DNA of 64,000 nucleotides from contig DUVN01000014.1 of assembly GCA_012841015.1 (NCBI GenBank), positions 1-64,000 on the forward strand, in the 5' to 3' direction. The notes beneath the pieces are model-generated. The model saw only the letters and a program-made list of their open reading frames with translations, searched no databases and was not told the DNA's origin. This stretch comes from Clostridiaceae bacterium (GTDB lineage: Bacteria > Bacillota > Clostridia > Saccharofermentanales > DTU023). This document shows, one piece after another, positions 1 through 9,823 of this stretch. Positions within the stretch are counted from its first letter, which is position 1. Each line of letters starts with the position of its first letter. Position numbers and translations under genes: made by a program.

Positions 1-73
1 AGCTGCTTTAGCAGAAGCTGAGAAAACCGGTGCGCGTGGTAGATTTTCAAAGGACGATAGTCCTGCCGGCAAC

Positions 74-117
74 AACCCCTTATAGGGGTTAAGCAAACCG
101 CCGGCTAAGCCGGCGGT
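74..117. terminator. Two adjacent hairpins, possible terminator
   Basis: Two perfect inverted repeats lie side by side: AACCCC/GGGGTT (74-90, loop TTATA) and ACCGCCGGC/GCCGGCGGT (97-117, loop TAA). The second is strong but is followed only by GCTGATTTTAT, so it may be a terminator for a plus-strand gene left of the window or an extragenic hairpin. It also lies downstream of the minus-strand surface-protein gene and could end that transcript. I see no gene in 1-198. Confidence 0.4.
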
Positions 118-198
118 GCTGATTTTATCTCTGTTTAAAAAGAAGATGATTACGGTGAGTTCTCATCGCGATCAGTTTTCATGATGCGATTGCTTTGT

Positions 199-1182
199 TC
201 ACATACCTTTCTTCTTTATTCTTATTGCGTAGATGAGGTAACCTGCTGCGCCGCCGATGAGGCAGGCAGCCACCACAGTGATGCCAATAATTAGGGGCAA
301 GGAGGGCTCTCCCGGCGCATCAGTCTCACCGCCAGTCGGTGCGGTGGTCACTGTGAGAACCATATCCGGATCACTCGTTGTATCCGGCTCTGATATCCAC
401 GCGGTCGTCTCTTCAACAGTTGTCGGTGGTGTGATCGTCTCTTCAGCGGTTGTTGTTTCTTCCGTTGTTGTGGTGGTTGTAGTGGTTGTGGTGGTTGTGG
501 TGGTAGGCGGTGCTGGCGATTTCCAGTGCGCAAACAGCTTGATGTCTTTTTGGATCGGTTTGCTGAAATCAAACAACTTGCCCCCCTCAGCGCTTGTCCA
601 CCACCCGTCGAATATGTAGCCGGTTCTCGTCGGAGCTACGGGGGGGTCAATAGTCTTGTTCCTCCTTACTGTTCTCATCGAGGTTTTAGGGGTGCCTCCA
701 TTTCCATCTAAACGGATAATACGATAACTCGTTAAGTCGGCGAAAAATGTGTACTTCACATGGCCACCATGGTCAGACTGTATAAACATTAGTTTAAAAT
801 GATCCAAATAATACTCTAATGCTATCCAATATTCCGGATCCTCAAATGTCTCAGAGTCTCTCAATGTGATATCCACGGTCAAGCGATACAGTTTGTTCAA
901 GATCATGCCGGATGTTATTTCGTGTTCCTCTGAAACTTCGTCTTCAGACCAGTAGAGATGAATGTCCACTTCACTAATGTAATCCCAAGGAGGCTCTGCC
1001 AAATCGATACTTTCTAGGTATTTCCGCGAATCGGTCCCAACCTCAAAAAACTCATTCGAGTAAAGCATGACCGAGTTCCATGATGCGAAAGCTGTTTGCA
1101 CTGCCATGAACAGTACGCCACATAAGAGTACGATGATTAGCGCGAGTGCGAGTGTTTTCAGGGGTCTTTTCCTTTTGTTCAT
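199..1182 (-). CDS. Membrane-anchored surface protein with a Listeria-Bacteroides (InlB B) repeat and Thr-rich stalk
   Basis: 327 residues. A signal-type hydrophobic segment (about 10-33) is followed by an extracellular region of unknown fold (about 35-155). Then comes one InlB B-type repeat (about 155-222), recognised by L-DGNGG near its start, RTGYIFDGWWT in the middle and an HW end. A low-complexity Thr tract (about 229-240) and a Thr/Glu/Pro linker lead to a C-terminal membrane helix (about 295-318) with a basic tail RIKKKGM. There is no LPxTG motif, so anchoring is by the helix. B repeats of this kind occur in secreted adhesins and extracellular multidomain proteins; the ligand is unknown. 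The reverse complement of the Thr tract gives spurious plus-strand open frames. The gene is monocistronic and faces left. Confidence 0.75.
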   Translation of the reverse strand: MNKRKRPLKTLALALIIVLLCGVLFMAVQTAFASWNSVMLYSNEFFEVGTDSRKYLESIDLAEPPWDYISEVDIHLYWSEDEVSEEHEITSGMILNKLYRLTVDITLRDSETFEDPEYWIALEYYLDHFKLMFIQSDHGGHVKYTFFADLTSYRIIRLDGNGGTPKTSMRTVRRNKTIDPPVAPTRTGYIFDGWWTSAEGGKLFDFSKPIQKDIKLFAHWKSPAPPTTTTTTTTTTTTTTEETTTAEETITPPTTVEETTAWISEPDTTSDPDMVLTVTTAPTGGETDAPGEPSLPLIIGITVVAACLIGGAAGYLIYAIRIKKKGM

Positions 1183-1389
1183 ACGAATTCTCCTTTACTA
1201 TCGCCCGCTGGTTCACGAGGTGAGATACATAACGGCTAGGGTGTGCTGCTGACAACATCGTCTCAAACAGTTGTCCAAGCAACAAGATACAGTCAGTTCC
1301 GTTTCGTCCCGGCAAATGCAGGTCACACAACCAAAAACCGGCATCCCCGGACGCTCGAGATACTTCCTGATGATCTTATCGTCATTGTA

Positions 1390-1415
1390 ATACAACAATC
1401 GATCGATTGTTGTAT
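1390..1415. promoter_or_regulatory. 26-bp perfect palindrome in an intergenic gap
   Basis: Two 13-base arms meet without a spacer (ATACAACAATCGA and its complement), followed by TTTTTA on the plus strand. It lies in the 431-bp gap between the surface protein and the DUF4364 gene, both on the minus strand. It sits about 200 bp upstream of the surface-protein start, so it could be an operator. The T run would suit a plus-strand terminator, but no plus-strand gene precedes it. I see no coding region in 1183-1613. Confidence 0.35.
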
Positions 1416-1613
1416 TTTTATACTATGAGAACATTGATTTTTGCCCGAATGACTGTCTAAACGGGCAAACCTACCATAAAAGGTAGTGTGCATTGTGAAG
1501 CTCATTTTGCATTACGAGAACAACAATAAAAGGTTTTTGTCGTTGCTTTAATCATAAGCTTTAACATTGTCTATCTTGCCCCCTAATCACCCAACCAGCC
1601 CAAACGGCTAACC

Positions 1614-2177
1614 TTATTCTTCGGGAGTATCGATTAGAAGTGAATGGATCAGCATGTTGACAACATCGTCTGATCGTTCTCGCCAAATCTGAGATGCTTT
1701 TTGCGCCATCTCCTCGGTCGGAAATCGAATTTTGAGAAGAAAACTCGTGTCGTTACCTTCTTTTTGCCGACAGGTGAGCTCGTATTGGCCGTCTGAGGTT
1801 AACTCGATTTTGACAGTTACAGTATCGGCCATTCTGTGCCGAAAACTATGCTCATCAAGATATTGGCTGATAAAACGCCTCGTTGCCGGAGGGATTTGGT
1901 GATTGAGAGCCTCGATGACAGCCATTCCCTTTTCCGTCAGGTCATACCGCTTGATGATGCGATTGTGAGCATCGATGGCCTCTTCACCTTTGCGTGCTCC
2001 AACATAGACGAGGCCCATGTCGATCAACTCATCGAGCGCACGTGCCATATCGAAATAGTTCATTGAAAGCGTCGCGAGGGCCGTATCTTGGAGATATGAG
2101 CGGCGAAGTCCCGGTGCCTGCTCGATTATGTAGAGCAACGTTAATTTGTGGATGGTAATGTTTTCACCGTACATCAT
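1614..2177 (-). CDS. DUF4364 family winged-helix protein
   Basis: 187 residues. The N-terminal half looks like a winged helix: helices around the segment ITIHKLTLLYIIEQ, then a recognition region near residues 30-55 and a wing around residues 65-80 (KRYDLTEKG). The C-terminal half has alternating beta strands (VTVKIELTSDGQYELTC). The pattern and length fit the DUF4364 family of Clostridia, small predicted regulators with no established target. The start is an ATG pair preceded by GGAGGA on the minus strand. It is single and has no obvious operon partner; the next gene rightward runs the other way. Confidence 0.7.
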   Translation of the reverse strand: MMYGENITIHKLTLLYIIEQAPGLRRSYLQDTALATLSMNYFDMARALDELIDMGLVYVGARKGEEAIDAHNRIIKRYDLTEKGMAVIEALNHQIPPATRRFISQYLDEHSFRHRMADTVTVKIELTSDGQYELTCRQKEGNDTSFLLKIRFPTEEMAQKASQIWRERSDDVVNMLIHSLLIDTPEE

Positions 2178-2392
2178 CTATTCCTCCGGGCAACACGTTC
2201 TGTCTGGAATCGATCATATCACAACGTATTCTCGCTTTCTCATCATGAAAAGTAGATGAAATCGAAATCTTGACTAGAGGAGTAATCATTACTAAAAAGG
2301 GTCGATATTGCAAAAGATAGGCATTCGTCCAAGTATTCTTGGGTACTAATAATAATTACGTAGTTCTTTACATTCAACGTTATCTTATTTGC

Positions 2393-2398
2393 TATAAT
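2393..2398 (+). promoter_or_regulatory. Possible -10 element upstream of the CvpA-like gene
   Basis: A perfect TATAAT sits 35 bp before the CvpA-like start codon. No -35 hexamer at 16-18 bp stands out (TTTACA is 20 bp upstream), so only the -10 is claimed. Confidence 0.35.
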
Positions 2399-2433
2399 GA
2401 TTTCTGTAGCTTTGAGGGGGTGCGTGACCTTAT

Positions 2434-3087
2434 ATGACATGCGATGTGTTAATTGTTCTTATCTTGCTGCTTTTCGCATGGCTTGGATATCGGCGAGGCT
2501 TGCTCCTGACTGCTGTCAGTTTTGTCAGTTCATTGATTTCTATTTTAATTGCATTTCTTCTGGTTCGGCCAATTTCTAGGTGGTTGCTCAACCTCGGTCT
2601 CTTTAGTGGTGCAATGAAGGATTTTTCCGATAAAATACATGAGAGTGCCGGTTCTTATCCCGCTTCGATCGCTCCCATTCTTGAAAAATTGGGGATGCCT
2701 GAATCTTGGACGAGGCGGATTTTGCAAACGCCTTCCACGACAGGAGAGGCGGTGATCGATAGGGCGGTAACGTCTGTCTGGCAGCTCATTCTCAGCGCAC
2801 TAGTGCTTGTCGTCGTTTTTTTAATTATTAAGCTAGTCCTCGGTCTTATTGCACGATTATTGACTCCAACTCTTAACGGTATTCCCGTGATCGGATGGCT
2901 TAATCGTTCTGGTGGTCTCGTTCTTGGATTAGCTTGGGGTATTTTTACTTTGTGGATCGTTATGATGGTGCTCACTTCGTTCAGTTTAATGAGTTTCCCG
3001 ATACGCCATTTCATTGATGGTTCAAAGATCCTCGCGTTTATTTCGGAAAAAGACATATTCAGGTCACTTTTGGACACGATCTTTTGA
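2434..3087 (+). CDS. CvpA-like membrane protein
   Basis: 217 residues with four predicted membrane segments: about 4-20, 26-48, 110-135 and 158-182. A soluble stretch of about 55 residues separates the second and third. The layout, short loops and the N-terminal pattern DVLIVLILLLFAWLGYRRGL match the CvpA family. CvpA was first named for colicin V production and is also linked to envelope homeostasis; its molecular role is unsettled. It ends just upstream of the groES promoter and is transcribed in the same direction, but groES has its own strong promoter. Confidence 0.7.
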   Translation: MTCDVLIVLILLLFAWLGYRRGLLLTAVSFVSSLISILIAFLLVRPISRWLLNLGLFSGAMKDFSDKIHESAGSYPASIAPILEKLGMPESWTRRILQTPSTTGEAVIDRAVTSVWQLILSALVLVVVFLIIKLVLGLIARLLTPTLNGIPVIGWLNRSGGLVLGLAWGIFTLWIVMMVLTSFSLMSFPIRHFIDGSKILAFISEKDIFRSLLDTIF

Positions 3088-3097
3088 TTTCATGTAG

Positions 3098-3126
3098 TTG
3101 ACAAAACGTGCAGATATTATTATATT
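3098..3126 (+). promoter_or_regulatory. groESL promoter
   Basis: TTGACA (3098-3103), 17 bp, TATATT (3121-3126): a near-consensus vegetative promoter. CIRCE begins 10 bp after the -10, so repressor bound there would cover the transcription start. Confidence 0.85.
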
Positions 3127-3135
3127 GTTTATTGG

Positions 3136-3162
3136 TTGGCACTCGCCGTCGTCGAGTGCCAA
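3136..3162 (+). promoter_or_regulatory. CIRCE operator of groESL
   Basis: TTGGCACTC, nine bases, GAGTGCCAA. It matches the CIRCE consensus TTAGCACTC-N9-GAGTGCTAA, with the arm changes compensated so that pairing is perfect. CIRCE is the binding site of HrcA, which is encoded at 53.2 kb in this window. Confidence 0.95.
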
Positions 3163-3178
3163 TTCCGAGAATAGATGA

Positions 3179-3487
<309 letters not shown>

Positions 3488-3500
3488 GTGCATTACATAG

Positions 3501-5129
<1,629 letters not shown>

Positions 5130-5194
5130 ACAGGGTAAAGTAACAAACGTAGCTTAGCCTTTTGAGCAGGCATTACTGATAGAAGCTGAGTTTT

Positions 5195-5239
5195 AGGAGA
5201 GTTCTCGAAACGATAGCGTTTTGCGAGGGCTCTCCTTTT
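5195..5239 (+). terminator. groESL terminator
   Basis: GGAGAG pairs with CTCTCC and, inside that, CTCG pairs with CGAG, followed by TTTTG. The rest of the gap (5240-5487) holds no open frame I trust. TATAGT near 5450 could be a weak -10 for the next gene. Confidence 0.75.
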
Positions 5240-5487
5240 GTTGGTGAGCTTTTCTGATTTTTGAAGCGTGCGGATACGTTGTGTTTGCATGCCAAAAATA
5301 CAGATATGAGCCCTTGTAAACGCGTCTATCGATGCAGGTAAGAAATAGAATCCACCCGCCTTTCCTATAGTCCGAGCAAGCGCATGTTATGATGTGCGCT
5401 CTAATTTGAAATATGCAGGTAGTATGTGAGGTGACACTGGTGGCCGTGGTATAGTGTTCTATGAATTAATTAATTGAGAATGTAACC

Positions 5488-6663
5488 GTGAACAAAGAGA
5501 AAGAACAAACAGACAGTATTGAATCACCCGATAGGGTGCAGGTGTTTCATCGTCCCGTTATTGTGGCAGTCATCATCGCATGGGTTGTTTTGTTTTTGTC
5601 TGTTCTCGCTCTTGCTCAGGTATCGAAAGAGCGAGACGTATCGCCTGATGACACCAAGAATAGTCTGGTAATCAGTGAACCTTTTTCACTGCAGAATGCA
5701 CCAGCAACATCCATAAGGATTCATTCAAGCGTTCCGCTTAGAGTTGAAGATGATGGGCTTGCGATTCTCGATGTTGGTGGCCTAGAGCAGTCATTTATTC
5801 AATACCCTTATCGCTTTCCAAGCCTTTTCGAGGTTGGCGATGCTCTAATGATCGTCCCAAGAAATGGCACAGAGATCATGCTCGTATTGCCTGATTTGAC
5901 GACGCGAGAGCTCAGTGTCGAGGAGGTCGTTCAGTGCGGCGACTATCGTGACGGGTATGTGCTCACTCTCGGACTAGCAGCTAACAATATCATCCATGTG
6001 TCCCTCTATCATTTGACGCAATTAGCTCCCCTCCTCAAGATTCCGATTTCTGAACAGGGGCGACCGATTCGAGTTGCCTTTGCTAAGAGCGGCAAATGTT
6101 TCGATGTGCTACTTGTAGATTTTTCAGAGGGGAAACCGGTGACACGCGTACAGCGCTTCAATTTTTCAGGTGAATTGATCAGTGATCGCCGATTTGAAGA
6201 TTATGGATTTTTACCTGCAATCCTCCAACTTAACGAAGAGGAACAAGTGCTTTTCAGTGAGTGTGAGCTTGTCGAAGTCTACCTAGAGACAGGTGAAACG
6301 AGACTCTCGCGATCTTTTGATCAGATCATGCAGACAGAGCTGAGGTCCAGTTGCTTAGGTATACGTGCTTTCGATGGGGGGCGGATATCTTTATGGTTCC
6401 TCCGTGAATCACCTTCTCGGATTGACCGAGAGCTCGTAGAAGTGGAGAGTGAAGAGGAGTTGATTGACTTTGCCCTTTCAAGTGATGGCGTTTACGCGCT
6501 AGGCGTGACGGAGAACGGGCTGACGCTTTTTGATACAATGACGGGCAAGCTTGTTGCAGAACAACGAGATGGCTTGACAGGGATAATAAAGGTTCTGACG
6601 CTCACAGAGCGCGATTTTCTAGTGCTGACGGAGGAAGAAGGCGCTATCGTCTCTATTCGCTAA
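5488..6663 (+). CDS. Membrane-anchored protein of unknown function, possible beta-propeller
   Basis: 391 residues, not recognised. A short cytoplasmic N terminus precedes one membrane helix (about 26-47); the rest is predicted outside the cell. That part is rich in short beta-strand patterns, including repeated blocks such as DGGRISLWFL, DFALSSDGVYALGV and DTMTGKLVAEQRDG. These resemble WD40/PQQ-type propeller blades, so a propeller is inferred, not shown. The start is GTG at 5488, chosen because it alone keeps the charged N terminus before the helix; the ribosome site is weak. The flavoprotein gene follows 70 bp later on the same strand. Confidence 0.6.
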   Translation: MNKEKEQTDSIESPDRVQVFHRPVIVAVIIAWVVLFLSVLALAQVSKERDVSPDDTKNSLVISEPFSLQNAPATSIRIHSSVPLRVEDDGLAILDVGGLEQSFIQYPYRFPSLFEVGDALMIVPRNGTEIMLVLPDLTTRELSVEEVVQCGDYRDGYVLTLGLAANNIIHVSLYHLTQLAPLLKIPISEQGRPIRVAFAKSGKCFDVLLVDFSEGKPVTRVQRFNFSGELISDRRFEDYGFLPAILQLNEEEQVLFSECELVEVYLETGETRLSRSFDQIMQTELRSSCLGIRAFDGGRISLWFLRESPSRIDRELVEVESEEELIDFALSSDGVYALGVTENGLTLFDTMTGKLVAEQRDGLTGIIKVLTLTERDFLVLTEEEGAIVSIR

Positions 6664-6733
6664 AGTTTCAGCCGGGCACTAGGTTCGTCCTGAGCATATC
6701 GAATAACATAGACAGCATCAACAGTTACGAGGT

Positions 6734-8119
6734 TTGGGGTTGGACACAAATCATCACGCAATCCATGAGCTTGATTTACTGATCGTCGGGGGTGGAGCAT
6801 CAGGAGCTCTCGCAGCGCTCGGCGCCGTTTATGGCTGCGGCTTCAACGGTTCGATCATGATCGTCGAAAAAGAGAGCCTTCCACTTCGCAAATTGCTTGC
6901 AAGTGGTAACGGTCGTTGTAATCTCGCCAATATGTCAGGTTTTGAGGGACACTATCATGGAACGAATCCGTCTTTTGTGGAGGGTGTGCTTCGAAGGTTG
7001 CCTGCAACGGAGCTGCTTGAGCTTTTTGGAAGGTGGGGACTTATAACAAGAGTTGACCACGCTAACCGCGTCTATCCACGCTCAATGCAGGCGAAATCAG
7101 TCTCGCTCATCCTCTTACGGGCACTAGCGCGTTGTGGGCTTTCAGTGCAAACAGATACTGAGGTTTTATCTGTAGAACAGGTGGAGAATGGTTTTAGAGT
7201 CGCACTTTCTGATGGTACTGCCGTCAAAGCACAGGCCGTTGTTATAGCGGCGGGGAGCCCTGCATCACCTAACTTAGGCGGCTCATCTTCAGGTCTTTCG
7301 ATTCTTAAGCTTCTTGGACATACGGTTCTTGAACCCCTACCCGCACTTGTGCCTCTGAACTTAACGAAAAGCGATGTGATGAAAGGGGCAGAAGGTGTAC
7401 GCTTTCGTGGCAGCGCCATTTTTGAATCATATGATGGTGAAACATCGCCGCCTGTATCGGGTGAATTTCTCATTACGTCTTACGGCTTGTCAGGTATCGC
7501 TTCGATGGAACTTGCGCGTTATGTCTCAAAAGCACAGGAGCGTCGCGATTTATGGAGCAGAAAACAGAATGACGGTCTTGGAAAAATTGTTATCGATTTT
7601 CTCCCTGAGATTGGATTAAAAGAATTGGAATCTCACCTCAAATCATCTGCGTATGCCTTTTCTGTTGACGAGGTGAGATCGCACGTGCTCTACGATTCAA
7701 GACGTCTTCGCACAGAGCAACTAGTATCGTCGGCAAAGACAGAAGAAGATGTGACTGATTTGAACATACTGTTAGCCGGAGTTGTCCCGGAAAAGATAGG
7801 ACGAATCATTCTTTCCTCAATCAAGTGCGAAAGCATCCATAAACAGCAAATTTTCACAAGGATTGCTAACACGTTGAAAAAGTTCGAGCTTAAAGTTGAG
7901 GGAACACGTGGGTTTGAGTTTGCCCAAGTCGCAACGGGCGGAGCCGTGACGGATGAGTTTGACGCAGTCACCTTGATGTCTGAGAACATTCCGGGCCTTT
8001 TTGCTTGCGGAGAAATACTTGATGTCGATGGCGATACGGGCGGCTACAATCTGCTCTGGGCTTTTTCATCGGGATATCAGGCAGGTATTAGCGCTGGACG
8101 CTATGTAACGGGCGGCTGA
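6734..8119 (+). CDS. BaiN/HI0933-type FAD-dependent oxidoreductase
   Basis: 461 residues, the expected length for this family. The N-terminal FAD-binding Rossmann motif DLLIVGGGASGALAAL is followed by the family signature LRKLLASGNGRCNLAN (about residues 52-68). A second nucleotide-contact segment, VVIAAGSPASPNLGGSSSG, lies near residue 170. The C-terminal FAD motif is LFACGEILDVDGDTGGYNL with AFSSGYQAG. Members are soluble flavoproteins; one (BaiN) reduces bile-acid intermediates, but most have no known substrate, so none is assigned. The start is TTG at 6734 with GAGG just upstream; TTG 6740 is an alternative. mutY follows after 4 bp, so the two are probably cotranscribed. Confidence 0.85.
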   Translation: MGLDTNHHAIHELDLLIVGGGASGALAALGAVYGCGFNGSIMIVEKESLPLRKLLASGNGRCNLANMSGFEGHYHGTNPSFVEGVLRRLPATELLELFGRWGLITRVDHANRVYPRSMQAKSVSLILLRALARCGLSVQTDTEVLSVEQVENGFRVALSDGTAVKAQAVVIAAGSPASPNLGGSSSGLSILKLLGHTVLEPLPALVPLNLTKSDVMKGAEGVRFRGSAIFESYDGETSPPVSGEFLITSYGLSGIASMELARYVSKAQERRDLWSRKQNDGLGKIVIDFLPEIGLKELESHLKSSAYAFSVDEVRSHVLYDSRRLRTEQLVSSAKTEEDVTDLNILLAGVVPEKIGRIILSSIKCESIHKQQIFTRIANTLKKFELKVEGTRGFEFAQVATGGAVTDEFDAVTLMSENIPGLFACGEILDVDGDTGGYNLLWAFSSGYQAGISAGRYVTGG

Positions 8120-8123
8120 GTCG

Positions 8124-9359
8124 GTGTCTAGCGAAGTAAATCAAAATCGATTGCCTTCCATTTCCTGCCAGCTAACCGTCGCTGATTTACTGCTTTCGTG
8201 GTTTGACCTGCATGCGCGTGATCTGCCTTGGAGAAAGAGCGTCCCTCATCCTATCAGCTCAGTTTTTTTGAATCGCTTAAAAGAGTTTATAGGTGATAAG
8301 GTATGTAGAGACCGTCTGACGTTGAGGCGCGATCCGTATACGGTCGTTGTGTCGGAACTGATGTTGCAACAGACGCAAGTCAGTGCTGTTATCCCTTACT
8401 ATGAGCGTTTCATGGAGTGCCTTCCGACTGTTGAGGTGCTCGCACTTGCTGACGAAATGGAAGTGCTCAAGCTGTGGGAAGGGCTTGGCTACTATCGGCG
8501 TGCACGTTCTTTGAGTGCTTTGGCAAAGCATGTCGTCGAGAATTACAAGGGCATGATCCCTCCGAACAAAAAAGTATTGTTGTCCTTGCCCGGGATCGGT
8601 CCCTATACGGCTGGAGCAATTCTGTCCTTTGCTTATGATTTACCTGAACCGGCAGTTGACGGGAATGTTGTCCGCATCTTTTCGAGGCTGGACGCTCAAC
8701 CTCACGTGCGGGGCGACGTGAAAGCCAGTCGATTTGTGCGAGATCGAGTGCAAGAATTGATGCCGGACGAACGTGCAGGAGATTTCAACGAATCACTCAT
8801 GGATGTAGGGGCGACTATATGCACCCCTTCGTCACCTGCGTGTGCGCATTGCCCTTTGAAAAGTCGATGTCAAGCTTATGCTCTCGATGCAGTCGACCAG
8901 TTCCCCTTACGCAAAGACAGCGAGGAAAAGCCGATCGATCAGTTTTCATACGTATTGCTGCACCGCGATGATCTTGTCTACGTCCAACGTAGACAGAAGG
9001 GGCTGCTTGAGGGATTATTCGAGTTCTATTCATTGGCTCACCATTTCGGCTTGGAAGAGGAGGCATCGATTTGCAAATCGCTTCATCGAGAGTTCACGGT
9101 TGAGCGATGTGATTCTTTATTGTCAGAGAATGAGCGTGTCATGTCAGTCCATTTTGTTGGTGAACGAAAAGCTGTGTACTCCCATCGAATGTGGGAAGTA
9201 TCGTGTTGGGAAGTTGAATTAATATCCCGTTCTGATATGTTTCTGCAAATTGATGCTGAAGCGGTGGGGGATTGGGTGACACTTGAAGAACTCTCTGAGC
9301 TTCCCTTTCCCACTGTGCTCGTCCCTTGGCGTGACGCATTTGTCGCACGTCACCGGTAG
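8124..9359 (+). CDS. mutY: A/G-specific adenine DNA glycosylase MutY
   Basis: 411 residues. It removes adenine mispaired with 8-oxoguanine. Visible elements: SELMLQQTQVS with the catalytic Glu, the helix-hairpin-helix LPGIGPYTAGAILSF, VDGNVVRIFSRL with the catalytic Asp, and the [4Fe-4S] ligands in C-x6-C-x2-C-x5-C spacing (CTPSSPACAHCPLKSRC). The C-terminal NUDIX-like domain begins near VLLHRDDLVYVQRRQKGLLEG. About 35 extra residues (roughly 40-70, HPISSVFLNRLKEFIGDK onward) separate WRK from RDPY, which are normally close together. Start GTG at 8124. Confidence 0.93.
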   Translation: MSSEVNQNRLPSISCQLTVADLLLSWFDLHARDLPWRKSVPHPISSVFLNRLKEFIGDKVCRDRLTLRRDPYTVVVSELMLQQTQVSAVIPYYERFMECLPTVEVLALADEMEVLKLWEGLGYYRRARSLSALAKHVVENYKGMIPPNKKVLLSLPGIGPYTAGAILSFAYDLPEPAVDGNVVRIFSRLDAQPHVRGDVKASRFVRDRVQELMPDERAGDFNESLMDVGATICTPSSPACAHCPLKSRCQAYALDAVDQFPLRKDSEEKPIDQFSYVLLHRDDLVYVQRRQKGLLEGLFEFYSLAHHFGLEEEASICKSLHREFTVERCDSLLSENERVMSVHFVGERKAVYSHRMWEVSCWEVELISRSDMFLQIDAEAVGDWVTLEELSELPFPTVLVPWRDAFVARHR

Positions 9360-9417
9360 TCGGCTTGTTTATTTTGAGTCACTATGATACTATGTCGTAC
9401 GTTATTAATTCATTCAT

Positions 9418-9491
9418 TGCCGATTAGTGTAACGGTAGCACACCTGACTCTGACTCAGTTTGTCCGGGTTCAAATCCTGGATCGGCAGCCA
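9418..9491 (+). tRNA. tRNA-Gln(CTG)
   Basis: The acceptor arms TGCCGAT and ATCGGCA pair perfectly, giving the U1-A72 pair typical of bacterial tRNA-Gln. The discriminator is G and CCA is encoded (9489-9491). The D arm is GTGT/GCAC. The anticodon loop CTCTGAC places CTG at 9450-9452, with U33 and A37. The T loop TTCAAAT sits on a five-base-pair stem. The top pair of the anticodon stem is a C-T mismatch. It decodes CAG. Confidence 0.93.
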
Positions 9492-9499
9492 ACCGTATA

Positions 9500-9532
9500 A
9501 TCCCTGTGGCTCTAGTGTTGCAGGGATTTTGT
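9500..9532 (+). terminator. Terminator after tRNA-Gln
   Basis: ATCCCTG pairs with CAGGGAT across a 12-14 base loop and is followed by TTTTG. It closes the mutY/tRNA side of the region before the RiPP locus begins. Confidence 0.65.
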
Positions 9533-9610
9533 TACTCCTGTGACTACGCTTAGTCTATCGGAGTATTTTTTGGATTAACTTCTTACACAGGTTGAGCAGG
9601 TTCTCTAAAG

Positions 9611-9684
9611 CTGCAAAAAAATAATAAAAGATGACATATGGTCACACGACAAAAAACTATTTCAGCTTAAAATAGGATCAAAAG
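9611..9684 (+). promoter_or_regulatory. Regulatory motif copy 1 (TGAC-N5-GTCA)
   Basis: This 74-bp stretch is about three-quarters identical by eye to 11850-11923. Both begin CTGCAAAAAAA, contain the inverted repeat TGAC-N5-GTCA followed by CAC-ACAAAAA, and then a TTNCA and AAAATAGGATC/AAAATGATCCT block. It lies about 140 bp before the SpoIIE-type phosphatase gene. The pairing of two such blocks in front of two genes suggests a common regulator. The MalT-like regulator at 30.1 kb is an obvious candidate; this is inference. Confidence 0.55.
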
Positions 9685-9823
9685 ATAAGAAAGATAAGGA
9701 GTGTATACGGGCAAACGCGCGGTCATGTATACGATGATCAGTATGAATATTTAATAGACGATCAATGACCTATGATTGAAACCTGTCACCATTGTACAGT
9801 CGTCGATTTTTTTGGAGTGAGAG

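Noticed and set aside
257-619. Plus-strand ORF rich in Val and Thr over the surface-protein gene
   Set aside because: It is the antisense reading of the Thr repeat; no ribosome site and the minus-strand gene has clear domains.
9418-9491. tRNA-Gln as integration site for the RiPP locus
   Set aside because: No second copy of the tRNA 3' end and no integrase were seen up to 36 kb, so island status is unproven.
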